From Actinacidiphila sp. DG2A-62 (GTDB lineage Bacteria > Actinomycetota > Actinomycetes > Streptomycetales > Streptomycetaceae), in the NCBI RefSeq assembly GCF_035825295.1, contig NZ_JAYMGI010000002.1, forward strand, positions 6,958,001 through 7,022,000: 64,000 bases of DNA, given 5' to 3'. The notes beneath the pieces were generated by a model. It saw only the letters and a program-made list of their open reading frames with translations, did no database searches and had not been told where the DNA came from. Below, in pieces: positions 9,724 to 18,386 of this stretch (position 1 is the first letter of the stretch; each line of letters begins with the position of its first letter). The position numbers were made by a program, and so were the translations under genes.

Positions 9724-9840
9724 GGGCCGCGCCGTGACGGCCGGCCGGTCAGCTCCGGCGCTTGGGCAGCGGCAGCACGCCGCCCGGCCGCGCCGTGACG
9801 GCCGGTCAGCCCCGGCGCTTGGGCAGCGGCAGCACGCCGC
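9724..9840. repeat. Tandem duplication of the 3' end of the DUF3000 gene
   Basis: Copy 1 (9724-9783, 60 bp) and copy 2 (9784-9840, 57 bp) are nearly identical apart from a 4-bp indel and a few substitutions. Copy 2 holds the real last codons and stop of the DUF3000 gene (LPLPKRRG then TGA at 9808-9806). Copy 1, downstream of the stop, repeats the same coding end (LPLPKRRS then a second stop). Confidence 0.85.
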
Positions 9841-10441
9841 CGGCGCCGCGCGCCTGCTGCTCCGGATCCTCCGACGGCGGCAGCCCGGCGCACGCGCACA
9901 GCAGGTCGCACCAGCCGGACAGGTGCGCGGACAGGTCGGGCCCCGCGCCGCCGGGCCGCTCCCGCGGCGTCCACGACGCCCGGATCTCGATCCGCGCGTC
10001 GTCCGCGCGGTCCGACAGCCCGCCGAAGTAGTGCGAGGACGCGCGCGAGACCGTGCCGCTCGGATCGTGGTACGACGCCCGGTGCGCGGACAGCGAGCCG
10101 GTCAGCCACGACCAGCTGACCTCGGGCAGCAGCGGGTCGCCGGCCATCTCCGGCTCCAGCTCGGCGCTGGCCAGCGTCACCAGCCGGAAGACCCCGTGCC
10201 ACGCGTCCTGGCCGTCCGGCTCGTGCAGCAGCACCAGGCGGCCGTCGGCCGGCTCGTCGTCGCCGGTCCGCACCGTGGCCTCCAGCGCGTAGGCGTAGGA
10301 GGCGAGCCGGCGCGGCGCCGCGACCTCCTCGATCCGGATCTCCGGCCGCACCCGGGCCGCCCGCAGCGCCTCCACGGCCTGCCGGAAAAGAAAGGGGACC
10401 TCGTCTGCCTCGTCGCCCAGGTGCACGTGAACCGCTGCCAT
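9806..10441 (-). CDS. DUF3000 domain-containing protein
   Basis: 211 residues from ATG 10441 (MAAVHVHLGDEADEVP). It matches the actinobacterial DUF3000 family in content and context: AVEALRAARVRPEIRIEEV, a SYAYALEATV strand, SWSWLTGSL and a C-terminal CDLLCACAGLPP. Function unknown. It is typically encoded divergently from hemE, as here. The C-terminal codons lie within a 57-60 bp tandem duplication. No signal peptide or membrane segment. Confidence 0.88.
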   Translation of the reverse strand: MAAVHVHLGDEADEVPFLFRQAVEALRAARVRPEIRIEEVAAPRRLASYAYALEATVRTGDDEPADGRLVLLHEPDGQDAWHGVFRLVTLASAELEPEMAGDPLLPEVSWSWLTGSLSAHRASYHDPSGTVSRASSHYFGGLSDRADDARIEIRASWTPRERPGGAGPDLSAHLSGWCDLLCACAGLPPSEDPEQQARGAGGVLPLPKRRG

Positions 10442-10670
10442 GCCCGGAAGGGTAAGCGCCCGCGCTGTGCTCCGGGCGGAGCAACACCGCCATATTGGAG
10501 CCGCGTGACAGCGCTTTCCCGCCACTTTCGGGCAGGGCCGCCGAAACCTGGCCCGAACACGGCGGCAAGGCGGCCGAGACGTGGCCGCGAGCCGCGTGCC
10601 GGGAGCCGCGTGCCGTGAGCTGTGCGCCGAGGGCCGGGGGCCCGCGCGCCAGGCGCCGGGCAGGGCGCGC

Positions 10671-10726
10671 CGGGCGGTGAGGGCAAGGCGGCGGTGGCCG
10701 GGCGGTGAGGGCAAGGCGGCGGTGGC
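10671..10726. repeat. Two tandem copies of a 28-bp unit upstream of hemE
   Basis: Exact 28-bp direct repeat (10671-10698, 10699-10726) ending about 25 nt before the hemE start. The whole 310-bp divergent gap 10442-10751 also contains shorter degenerate repeats (GAGCCGCGTGCC-like, about 10580-10620). Apart from presumed promoters for DUF3000 and hemE I see nothing else there. Confidence 0.85.
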
Positions 10727-10751
10727 CGGGCGCCTCCGCGGGCGTGCGAAA

Positions 10752-11806
10752 ATGCAGAACGTGAGTGCGCTCCAGCAGACCGCTGCTTCCCCCTTCGTCC
10801 GCGCCTGCCGAGGCGAGTCCGTGCCGCACACCCCGGTGTGGTTCATGCGGCAGGCGGGCCGCTCGCTGCCGGAGTACCTCAAGGCGCGCGAGGGCGTCCC
10901 GATGCTCGACGCCTGCACGATTCCGGAGCTGATCACCGAGATCACCCTCCAGCCGGTGCGCCGCCACGGCGTGGACGCGGCGGTCTACTTCAGCGACATC
11001 GTGGTACCGCTCAAGGCGATCGGCGTCGACCTGGACATCAAGCCCGGCGTCGGACCGGTCATCGCCGACCCGGTGCGCCGCCGCGAGGACCTCGACCGGC
11101 TGCGCGACCTGACGCCCGAGGACATCCCCTACGTCACCGAGGCGGTCGGCATGCTCACCGCCGAGCTGGGCGCGACCCCGCTGATCGGCTTCGCCGGCGC
11201 GCCCTTCACCCTCGCCAGCTATCTGATCGAGGGCGGCCCCTCGCGCAGCTACGAGCACACCAAGGCCATGATGTACGGCGACCCCGAGCTGTTCGCCGAC
11301 CTGCTGGAACGGCTCGCGCGGATCACCGGGGTGTTCCTGACCGTGCAGGTCGAGGCGGGCGCGAGCGCGCTCCAGGTCTTCGACTCCTGGGCCGGCGCGC
11401 TGTCCCCGCCGACTACCGGCGCTTCGTGCTGCCGGCCTCCGCGAAGGTCTTCGACGCGGTGGCCGGCTACGGCGTGCCGCGCATCCACTTCGGCGTCGGC
11501 ACCGGCGAACTGCTCGGCCTGCTGGGTCAGGCGGGGGCGGACGTGGTCGGCGTGGACTGGCGGGTGCCGCTGGACGAGGCGGCCCGCCGGGTCGGCCCCG
11601 GCAAGGCGCTCCAGGGCAACCTCGACCCCGCGGTGCTCTTCGCCCCCACCTCCGTGGTCGAGGCGAAGGCCCGCGAGGTGCTGGACGACGCGGCCGCCGC
11701 GGGCGTCGGCCACATCTTCAACCTCGGCCACGGCGTCCTGCCCAGCACCGATCCCGACGCGCTCACCCGCCTGGTCGGCTTCGTCCACGAGCAGACCGCG
11801 GCCTGA
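10752..11806 (+). CDS. hemE: Uroporphyrinogen decarboxylase (one-base frameshift)
   Basis: About 351 residues if repaired. It converts uroporphyrinogen III to coproporphyrinogen III by four decarboxylations, in the cytosol. Signatures: PVWFMRQAGRSLPEY (substrate-binding), GVDLDIKPGVGP, GFAGAPFTLASYL, GVGTGELLGLLG, VGVDWRVPLDEA and FNLGHGVLP. The frame breaks in FDSWAGALSP / DYRRFVLP at about 11404-11410, where one C or G is missing from CCCCGCCG. The start may be ATG 10752 or GTG 10761; neither has a clear ribosome site. Since hemE is normally required for heme, a sequencing error is likelier than inactivation. Confidence 0.92.
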
Positions 11807-11931
11807 GCCGCCGCGGTCTGCGGCCCGCGGACCGCGGTCCGGGCACCGGCCGGGGCGCGCGGGCGGGGACCCGGGTCCGCCGTCCACGCGTCACCCGCAC
11901 TTCTCGCGCCCGCATCACCCCCACTTCTCGC

Positions 11932-13185
11932 TCACTTCTCGCCGGGCGGCTCCTCCGCGTCGCGCGCGCCCTCCGCAGGGCCGGCGCCGGGGGCCGGGGC
12001 CGCGCCCACCGGCGACTCCTCGTGCACAGGTGACACCAGAGACTCGGCGCCGGCCGGAGGCTCCGCGGCCACGGGGGATTGCGTGGCCGCCGAGGGGGCC
12101 GCGGCCGCCGGGGTTCCGGGACGGGCCACCCGGCGGGCCTGCGCCGCCCCGGGAAGGGGCCGGCGCGCGGGCAGGAAACGCCGGCGCACGGCCAGCACCG
12201 TCAGCCAGCAGGCGAGCAGCACCGCCGCGAACGGCAGCACCGCGAGGAACGCGACGAGCAGCGCCCGCAGCGTCACGTACAGGGCGTGCCAGCCGCCGCG
12301 GGCGGCGTGACCCGCCGCCGTCCAGAAGCCGTCGTGCTTCGCCGCCTTCACCGGCGCGGGCTTCGCGGGCGGCTCGGACAGCCGCAGCGTGACCGTCGCC
12401 AGGTTCGTCTGCGACCTCAGCGACGCCTGCTGGGCCTCCAGCGCCTCCAGATCGGACTCGCGGGTGCTCAGCTCGCTCTCCAGCGACACCACGTCGCCGA
12501 GCGAGCCGGCCCGGTCCATCAGCGCCCGCACCCGCGCCACGCTCGCCTGCTGGGACTTGATCCGGCTCTGCACGTCCACGACCTGCCCGGTGACGTCCTT
12601 CACGCTCACCGTGCGGCTCACCAGCGTGCCCAGCCCGGACAGCTGGGTGAGCAGCCGGTCGTACGCCGCGGCCGGCACCCGCAGCTGGACCGAGGAGGTG
12701 GCGTGACCCCCGGAGTCGACGGTGGTGTCCTCGTCGCCCGCGTACCCGCCGTCCTGCGCCGCGTAGTCGCGGGCCCGGTCCAGCTGCCGCTCGACGTGCG
12801 GCGTCCTGATGCCGAGCTGCGCGGTGCGCACCAGGTACGTGGCCGCGGGCGTCACCGTGTCGCCGCCGGCGGTCCGCCGCTTGCCGTTCGTGGTCGTGGT
12901 GGCGCCGGAGCCGTCGCCGGCGGCGTCGTCCGAGCCGCCGTACGCGTCCACACCGCCGGTGTTCGCCGTGGCCCGCGGAGTCGCCGCCCCGCTCCGGGCG
13001 GAGTCGTCGTGCGAGGCGCCGCTGCCGCAGCCGGCCACCGCCGCCACCCCCAGCAGACCGGCCAGCAGCAGCGCCGCCGCGCGCGCCCCGCGCACCCCGC
13101 CCGCGCCGGGCGTTCTCCGCGCGCCGCGCGGCCCCCTCGCCCCCTCCGTTTTTTCCGCCGTCGCCACCGTCTGCGTCGTCGCCAT
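11932..13185 (-). CDS. DUF4349 domain lipoprotein with membrane anchor
   Basis: 417 residues from ATG 13185, preceded by a GGGGGGA ribosome site. An Ala-rich N-terminus with a Leu/Val hydrophobic core ends in VAGC (lipobox Cys). A low-complexity spacer leads to the DUF4349 core (about 105-310: LVRTAQLGIRT, VQLRVPAAAYD, GTLVSRTVSVKDVT). An Arg/Glu-rich coiled coil follows (RIKSQQASVARV to LEALEAQQASL). A transmembrane helix near 330-355 is followed by a basic stop-transfer and a Pro/Ala-rich cytosolic tail. Function unknown. Convergent with hemE; the 125 bp between them hold nothing I recognise. Confidence 0.85.
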   Translation of the reverse strand: MATTQTVATAEKTEGARGPRGARRTPGAGGVRGARAAALLLAGLLGVAAVAGCGSGASHDDSARSGAATPRATANTGGVDAYGGSDDAAGDGSGATTTTNGKRRTAGGDTVTPAATYLVRTAQLGIRTPHVERQLDRARDYAAQDGGYAGDEDTTVDSGGHATSSVQLRVPAAAYDRLLTQLSGLGTLVSRTVSVKDVTGQVVDVQSRIKSQQASVARVRALMDRAGSLGDVVSLESELSTRESDLEALEAQQASLRSQTNLATVTLRLSEPPAKPAPVKAAKHDGFWTAAGHAARGGWHALYVTLRALLVAFLAVLPFAAVLLACWLTVLAVRRRFLPARRPLPGAAQARRVARPGTPAAAAPSAATQSPVAAEPPAGAESLVSPVHEESPVGAAPAPGAGPAEGARDAEEPPGEK

Positions 13186-13295
13186 GAAGTCCCCCCGGAT
13201 ATCGGGCCGTTGAACGCTGTCGCCGATTGGACGCACACCGCCGCCGGCACGTTTCGGCCCGCCGGTCCCGAAGGGGTCACGTTCGGAACTCGATC

Positions 13296-13490
13296 CGGCG
13301 TCGCGGTCACCGTGCTGGAGGGCTCGGACCCGGCTGGGCCGCGTGCTGTCGGCCGACTCCGCGGGCACCGACCACGTCGTCGAACGCGGCCACGGCGTGC
13401 CGCGCCGCCCACCACCGACCCGACGCCCTCACCCACCTGGTCGGCGTCGTCCACGAAAAGTCCGCTGCCCGAGCCGCCGCGGCGGCGCCC
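13296..13490 (+). pseudogene. Decayed hemG-5'/hemE-3' chimera
   Basis: 13296-13321 is identical over 26 nt to hemG 14971-14996 (coding GVAVTVLE), and similarity continues to about 13338. From about 13369 the sequence aligns with the hemE 3' end (about 11698-11815): the last 64 aligned bases match at 56, reading DALTHLVGVVHEKSAARA beside hemE DALTRLVGFVHEQTAA. It even includes the bases after the hemE stop, although TGA has become CGA. The pieces lie in different frames with no start or stop organisation. The 593-bp gap 13186-13778 otherwise holds only the presumed promoter and dyad of the next gene. Confidence 0.75.
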
Positions 13491-13681
13491 CGGCCGCGGA
13501 CGCTCGCGCTCCCGGCCGCTCCGGCGTGATCCGGGTCCGTGCGCGATGCGAAGTACGTGCGGGGTCCGGCCTACGGCTGCGGAGCCCGCGATCGCTTGGG
13601 GTCACCGGCCTGATGTCCGTCACGTCACTCGTTGCCTACGTGACCTTGCTCGATCTCTTCATAACCGAATTCTGATGTTCC

Positions 13682-13699
13682 GTACGCGGTGCTGCGTAC
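13682..13699. promoter_or_regulatory. Palindromic candidate operator upstream of the DUF5753 regulator
   Basis: GTACGC-N6-GCGTAC dyad in a locally AT-richer stretch (13640-13715), with a TACGAT -10-like hexamer just downstream. It could be the promoter-operator of the following regulator; not otherwise supported. Confidence 0.35.
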
Positions 13700-13778
13700 T
13701 ACGGCCTACGATCAGCCGGGTTGAGCCGTTGGCCGTCCGGTTGGCAGGAAGAGCAGGCGCCCGCCTGCGCCGTTCGTT

Positions 13779-14561
13779 GTGAACCGCGCGGTCCGGAGTG
13801 AGAAGTGGTCCTGCTGTCAAGACTGTTGCCACGGCCGAGGCGCGGGGAAAGGTGCACGGTACGACCCCTCCTATCTCTACCGGCTGGAAACGGGCGAACG
13901 GCTCGGCTCCCACGACGTCATGGTGGTGCTGGACCGGCTGTACGGGACCGGCGAGCTTCTCAGCACGCTGTGGCGCGCGGCCAAGCGTGAGGAGGGGCGG
14001 AGCCGATACCAGGGATTCGGGGACTTGGAGGCCGAGGCGACCGGCATCCAGGAATTCAGCGTCTGCACCGTGCCGGGCTTGCTGCAGACACCCGGCTACG
14101 CGGAAGCGCAGCTGCGTGTCCACCGTCCGGGCAGCGACGAGCAGTTGGCGGATCAGGTACGCGAGCGGATCGACCGGCAGATCCGTCTGACCGGCGACAA
14201 GCCCCTCGACTACCGCGGACTGCTGGATGAGGCCGTCATCCGCCGGCAAGCCCCCGACGCCGCCGTGTGGGCCGAGCAGCTCGAGCGGCTGATCGAGGCC
14301 GCGCAGTGGTCCAACGTCACGCTTCACGTCGTCCCGCTGGCCGGAAAGTTCCACAATCTGCTGGGCAGCTCGCTCCAACTGCTGTGGCTGCCCAGCGGGC
14401 GCACCGTCGCGTATGTCGAGAGCAGTTGGAGCGGTCAGCTCATCGAGGAAACGGAGGAGGTGGAACACCTCCGGTTGTCCTACGATCGGCTACGGGACTC
14501 CGCGTTGACGCCGTCCGAGTCCCTTGAGCTACTGCGAGCCACGCTGGAGGATCACAGATGA
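13779..14561 (+). CDS. DUF5753 (Scr1-type) regulator with damaged N-terminal helix-turn-helix
   Basis: The intact part begins at about YDPSYLYRLETGERL, which is the recognition helix and following turn of an XRE-type domain. A complete DUF5753 region follows (FGDLEAEATGIQEFSVCTVPGLLQT to LLDEAVIRR and VTLHVVPL). The expected first helices are absent from this frame. Plausible pieces appear in another frame at 13727-13782 (AVRLAGRAGARLRRSL) and about 13807-13860, so the 5' end looks broken by indels and the GTG at 13779 is only nominal. It overlaps the DUF397 gene by ATGA. Such pairs regulate development or form toxin-antitoxin-like units in Streptomyces. Lower third-position GC than neighbours suggests later acquisition. 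Confidence 0.72.
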   Translation: MNRAVRSEKWSCCQDCCHGRGAGKGARYDPSYLYRLETGERLGSHDVMVVLDRLYGTGELLSTLWRAAKREEGRSRYQGFGDLEAEATGIQEFSVCTVPGLLQTPGYAEAQLRVHRPGSDEQLADQVRERIDRQIRLTGDKPLDYRGLLDEAVIRRQAPDAAVWAEQLERLIEAAQWSNVTLHVVPLAGKFHNLLGSSLQLLWLPSGRTVAYVESSWSGQLIEETEEVEHLRLSYDRLRDSALTPSESLELLRATLEDHR

Positions 14562-14776
14562 TGAGCACCCGCCGGCCAGACCTGAGCGCTGCCGCGTGGC
14601 GTAAGTCGTCGTACAGCGGCAACTCCGACCCCAACAGTTGCGTCGAGGTGGCTGACGGCTTCCCGGTGGTCCCGGTGCGGGACAGCAAGGACCCCGAGGG
14701 TCCCGCGCTCGTCTTCGCCGCGGACGCCTGGACGGAGTTCCTGGCCGAGGTGAAGAACGGGCGCTTCGCCGTCTGA
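14558..14776 (+). CDS. DUF397 domain small protein
   Basis: 72 residues from ATG 14558, sharing ATGA with the stop of the DUF5753 regulator. Classic DUF397 motifs: AAWRKSSYSG, NSCVEVAD, VPVRDSKDP and FAADAWTEFLAEVK. These small proteins are nearly always encoded beside DUF5753 helix-turn-helix regulators and are thought to act as partner or antagonist. Cytosolic, no membrane segment. It lies 84 bp before hemG, inside what is otherwise a heme gene group. Confidence 0.92.
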   Translation: MMSTRRPDLSAAAWRKSSYSGNSDPNSCVEVADGFPVVPVRDSKDPEGPALVFAADAWTEFLAEVKNGRFAV

Positions 14777-14860
14777 GCACTGGCGACCACCGACGGGTGA
14801 CTTGCGCGAGAACCCGATCCGCCGTCTGGAACGGGTCCGGCGTCTGAGACAGTGGAGGAC

Positions 14861-16327
14861 ATGAGCCAGACGCAGCAGCGCAGGTCCGGCGGGCGGGCGG
14901 CCGCTCGGCGCGCGGTGGTCATCGGCGGCGGCATCTCCGGACTCACCGCGGCCCACGCCCTCGCCCGGGTCGGCGTCGCGGTCACCGTGCTGGAGGCCTC
15001 GGACCGGCTGGGCGGCAAGCTGCTGGCCGACGAGATCGCGGGCGTCCCGGTCGACCTGGGCGCCGAGTCGATCCTCGCCCGCCGCCCCGAGGCGGTGGAC
15101 CTCGCCCGCGAGGTCGGCCTCGGCGACGACCTGGAGGCGCCGGCCGTGCTCGGCGCGACCCTGTGGACCCGCGGCCGGCTGCGCCCGATGCCCAAGGGCC
15201 ACGTCATGGGCGTGCCCGGCGACCTCGCCCCGCTCGCCGCGTCCGGCGTGCTCTCCGCGGCCGGCCTGGCCCGGCTGCCGCTCGACCACGTACTGCCGCG
15301 CACCGAGGTCGGCGAGGACGTCGCGGTCGGTGCGTACGTCGCCGCCCGGCTCGGCCGCGAGGTCGTCGACCGGCTGGTCGAGCCGCTGCTCGGCGGCGTC
15401 TACGCGGGCAACGCCTACCGGCTGTCGCTGCGCGCGGCGATCCCGCAGCTCTACGGCGCCGCCCGCGGCGGCCGCTCGCTCATCGAGGCGGCCCGCGAGC
15501 TCCAGCGGAAGGCCGCCGCCGCGGGCGCCACCGGACCGGTCTTCAACGGCGTGCGCGGCGGCGTCGGCCGGCTGCCGCTCGCGGTCGCCGACGCCTGCCG
15601 GGCGCTCGGCGCGACCGTCGAGACCGGCGCGCGGGTGCGCGAACTGCGCCGTACCGGCCCGCACGGCTGGCAGGCGGTGCTCGACGACCGGGTGGTCGAC
15701 GCCGACGCCGTGGTGCTCGCCGCGCCCGCGCCCGCCGCGGCCCGGCTGCTGGCCGCCGAGTCACCCGTCGCCGCCGCGGAGCTGGGCGCCGTCGAGTACG
15801 CCGGCATGGCGCTGGTCACCATGGCCTTCCGCCGCCGCGACGTGCACGACCTGCCGGTCAGCAGCGGCTTCCTGGTGCCGCCGGTGGACGGCCGCACCAT
15901 CAAGGCGTCCACCTTCTCCGGCCACAAGTGGGGCTGGCTCGGCGAACAGGGCGCCGGCGGCGACGTGTTCGTGCTGCGCACCTCGGTCGGCCGGCACGGC
16001 GAGGAGTCCGACCTGGCCTGGGACGACACCGACCTCGTCCGGCTGTCCCGGGAGGACCTCGCGGCGGCGGCCGGACTGCGGGCCGCGCCCGTCGCCGCCC
16101 GGGTCACCCGCTGGGAGGGCGGCCTGCCGCAGTACGCGGTGGGCCACGTCGCCCGGGTCGCGCGGGTCCGTGAGCAGATCGCGAAACTGCCGGGGCTCGC
16201 GGTGTGCGGCGCGGTGTACGACGGGGTCGGCATCCCCGCCTGCGTCGGCAGCGGCCGCAAGGCCGCGGAACAGGTCCTGGCGGGCCTGACCCGGGTGCCG
16301 GACGCGGCGGACGACGCGGGAGAATAG
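14861..16327 (+). CDS. hemG: Protoporphyrinogen/coproporphyrinogen III oxidase
   Basis: 488 residues. ATG 14861 is chosen because GGAGG (14854-14858) precedes it; GTG 14852 is in frame but lacks a site. The N-terminal FAD Rossmann motif VVIGGGISGLTAAHALA is followed by LEASDRLGGKL. Further marks are PVDLGAESI, VDRLVEPLLGGVYAG, FNGVRGGVGRLP and a C-terminal YDGVGIPACVGSG. In actinobacteria with HemQ this enzyme oxidises coproporphyrinogen III (CgoX/HemY) in the coproporphyrin-dependent heme pathway; that assignment is by family knowledge. hemQ follows after 4 nt, so the two are an operon. Confidence 0.93.
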   Translation: MSQTQQRRSGGRAAARRAVVIGGGISGLTAAHALARVGVAVTVLEASDRLGGKLLADEIAGVPVDLGAESILARRPEAVDLAREVGLGDDLEAPAVLGATLWTRGRLRPMPKGHVMGVPGDLAPLAASGVLSAAGLARLPLDHVLPRTEVGEDVAVGAYVAARLGREVVDRLVEPLLGGVYAGNAYRLSLRAAIPQLYGAARGGRSLIEAARELQRKAAAAGATGPVFNGVRGGVGRLPLAVADACRALGATVETGARVRELRRTGPHGWQAVLDDRVVDADAVVLAAPAPAAARLLAAESPVAAAELGAVEYAGMALVTMAFRRRDVHDLPVSSGFLVPPVDGRTIKASTFSGHKWGWLGEQGAGGDVFVLRTSVGRHGEESDLAWDDTDLVRLSREDLAAAAGLRAAPVAARVTRWEGGLPQYAVGHVARVARVREQIAKLPGLAVCGAVYDGVGIPACVGSGRKAAEQVLAGLTRVPDAADDAGE

Positions 16328-16331
16328 CCGT

Positions 16332-17111
16332 ATGACCGACTCGACTGCCTCTTCTGCTTCCTCTGCCCCTGCCGCTTCGTCCCCGACCGCCGCGCAGGGC
16401 CGCGCGCCCGAGCGGACCCCGCACGCCGGCAAGAAGGCCAAGGACCTCAACGAGGTCATCCGCTACACCCTCTGGTCGGTCTTCCGGCTGCGCGCGCCGC
16501 TGCCCGAGGACCGCGGCGGCTGGGCGGAGGAGGTGGACGAGCTGTTCGCGCAGCTCGCCGCGAAGGACGTCACGGTACGCGGCACCTACGACGTGTCCGG
16601 CCTGCGCGCCGACGCCGATCTGATGATCTGGTGGCACTCCGAGACCGCGGAGGCGCTCCAGGAGGCGTACAACCTCTTCCGCCGCACCCGGCTCGGGCGC
16701 GCGCTGGAGCCGGTGTGGTCCAACATGGCGCTGCACCGCCCGGCCGAGTTCAACAAGTCGCACGTGCCGGCCTTCCTCGCCGACGAGTCGCCGCGCGCCT
16801 ACGTCAGCGTGTACCCGTTCGTCCGCTCGTACGACTGGTACCTGCTGCCCGACGAGGACCGCCGCAGGATGCTCGCCGACCACGGCAAGATGGCCCGCGA
16901 CTACCCGGACGTCCGCGCGAACACCGTCGCGTCCTTCTCGCTCGGCGACTACGAGTGGATCCTCGCCTTCGAGGCGGACGAGCTGTACCGCATCGTGGAC
17001 CTGATGCGGCACCTGCGCGGGTCCGAGGCGCGGCGGCACGTCCGCGAGGAGGTGCCGTTCTTCACCGGGCGGCGGCGGGAGATCGGCGAGCTGGTGGCGT
17101 CGCTGGCCTGA
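16332..17111 (+). CDS. hemQ: Hydrogen peroxide-dependent heme synthase (coproheme decarboxylase, chlorite dismutase family)
   Basis: 259 residues from ATG 16332, with GGAGA upstream. A Ser/Ala-rich N-terminus of about 35 residues precedes the HemQ domain. Motifs: LNEVIRYTLWSVF, MIWWHSETAEALQ, SVYPFVRSYDWYLL (the catalytic Tyr region), LADHGKMARDYPDV (proximal heme His), and the C-terminal EVPFFTGRR. It converts coproheme III to heme b by oxidative decarboxylation, the last step of the pathway served by hemE and hemG. Convergent with the following hydrolase gene. Confidence 0.95.
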   Translation: MTDSTASSASSAPAASSPTAAQGRAPERTPHAGKKAKDLNEVIRYTLWSVFRLRAPLPEDRGGWAEEVDELFAQLAAKDVTVRGTYDVSGLRADADLMIWWHSETAEALQEAYNLFRRTRLGRALEPVWSNMALHRPAEFNKSHVPAFLADESPRAYVSVYPFVRSYDWYLLPDEDRRRMLADHGKMARDYPDVRANTVASFSLGDYEWILAFEADELYRIVDLMRHLRGSEARRHVREEVPFFTGRRREIGELVASLA

Positions 17112-17226
17112 GCCGGCTGCCGGCTCCGGCTGAGGCCCGGCCGGGCTCGGCTCGGCCCCGCCAGGCTCGGCCCCGCTCGGCGCCGCTCGGCTCGCGGAGC
17201 CGGCCTGGTCGGCGCCGGCTCGGGTG

Positions 17227-17250
17227 GCCGGACCGGGTGGCCGGTCCGGC
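17227..17250. terminator. Stem-loop between convergent hemQ and pth2-like genes
   Basis: 8-bp perfect arms (GCCGGACC at 17227-17234 and its complement at 17243-17250) with an 8-nt loop, midway in the 172-bp convergent gap. No U-run. The gap also has short GGCTCGGCC-like repeats. Confidence 0.4.
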
Positions 17251-17283
17251 GCCGCGGGCCCGGGGCTCCGCCGGCGGCGCGTG

Positions 17284-18203
17284 CTACGCCGACAGGCGGG
17301 CGCGCAGCGCCGGGTGGTCGGCGACCACGGTCGCCGAGCCGGGCGCGATCTCGGTGAAGCCCGCGTCGCGGACCACCGGCAGCCCGCTCTCGGCCAGCCG
17401 CTTCCACTCCTCGCGCGACGGCGTGCGCACGGCGAGCGCGAAGCCGTCCGCGCGCCAGGCCGCGCGCTCGTCCGGCGACAGCTCCCACCACGCCAACTGG
17501 GCGCCGTGGCCGGCCTGCGCCATCGCCTTGCCCGCCGACATGGCGACGTCGGGGTTGAGCCAGAGCACCGGGCGCGCGGGGTCGGCGGGCGGCGCGGGCT
17601 CGGGGTCGTCCAGCTCGGTGCCCGAGACCTGGAGCCGGGCGAGGTCCTTGGGCCAGCCGTCCAGCGGCACGGGCGGGAAGACCCGCACCTCGGCGGGCGC
17701 GGTGCCTGCGGGTGCGGCGGCAGCGGCGGCTGCGGTGCCTGCGGGTGCGGCGGGTGCGGTGCCAGTGGGTGCGGCGGGTGCGGTGCTCTCGGCGTGGCCG
17801 GTGTCGGTGACCTCGGCGGCGTCCGGGGCGCTCCCCGCGCCGCCGGTCACGGTGATGCCGGCCAGCCCCCCGCCCGGCGCCACTCCGCGCCGCGGGCCCG
17901 CCGCACCACCTTGCGGATGCGCGCGTCCTGCCAGTCGCGGACGGCCCGCGTCCACGGCCCGTCCGGCGCGGTCGCGCGCTCGTCGGCGAGCAGCGTGAGC
18001 ACCGCGCGCGCCGCGGTCTCCAGCGCGTCGGTCCGCGCGGGCGGGGCCGCGCGCTCGATCCGCACCACCAGCGGCAGCACGTACTGCGGCGCGGCGTCGC
18101 GGTCGGCCGCGCGGTCCGCGAACGGGCTGTCGACGGGGGCGCCGTAGCCGCGGTCGGTGGGCGGGGCGGGCGGGGTCGCGTCGGAGGCGTCGGGCGTGGT
18201 CAC
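17284..18203 (-). CDS. Peptidyl-tRNA hydrolase 2-like protein (one-base frameshift)
   Basis: About 306 residues if repaired, from GTG 18203. The first part, about 110 residues (PQYVLPLVVRIERAAPP to RDWQDARIRKVVRRARG), and the second part (VLWLNPDVAMSAGKAMAQAGHGAQLAWW) are in different frames. They join at a run of six C at 17866-17871, and a seventh would restore the frame. AMSAGKAMAQAGHG recalls the catalytic K/GKxxAQxxHA region of Pth2 enzymes, which release tRNA from peptidyl-tRNA. An Ala/Pro/Gly-Thr spacer (repeated GTAPAAPAG-like units) separates the domains. Usual neighbour of hemQ in streptomycetes. Confidence 0.7.
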
Positions 18204-18258
18204 GGGCCAAGTCTGCCACCGGCGCCGCGCCGGGCCGCGGCGGTGGGCGAGGATGTGC

Positions 18259-18298
18259 GCGGAGCCGCGGAGCCGCGGAGCCGCGGAGCCGCGGAGCC
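18259..18298. repeat. Five tandem copies of an 8-bp unit
   Basis: GCGGAGCC repeated exactly five times in the divergent gap between the pth2-like gene and the ABC transporter gene, about 56 bp upstream of the former's start. Confidence 0.9.
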
Positions 18299-18386
18299 TC
18301 CGGCCGGTGGGACGCGAGAGCGCCGCGGGACGGCCCGGAACGCGGGACGGGAGCGCGGGACGGAAGCGCGGAAGGGGGAGCGCGGC

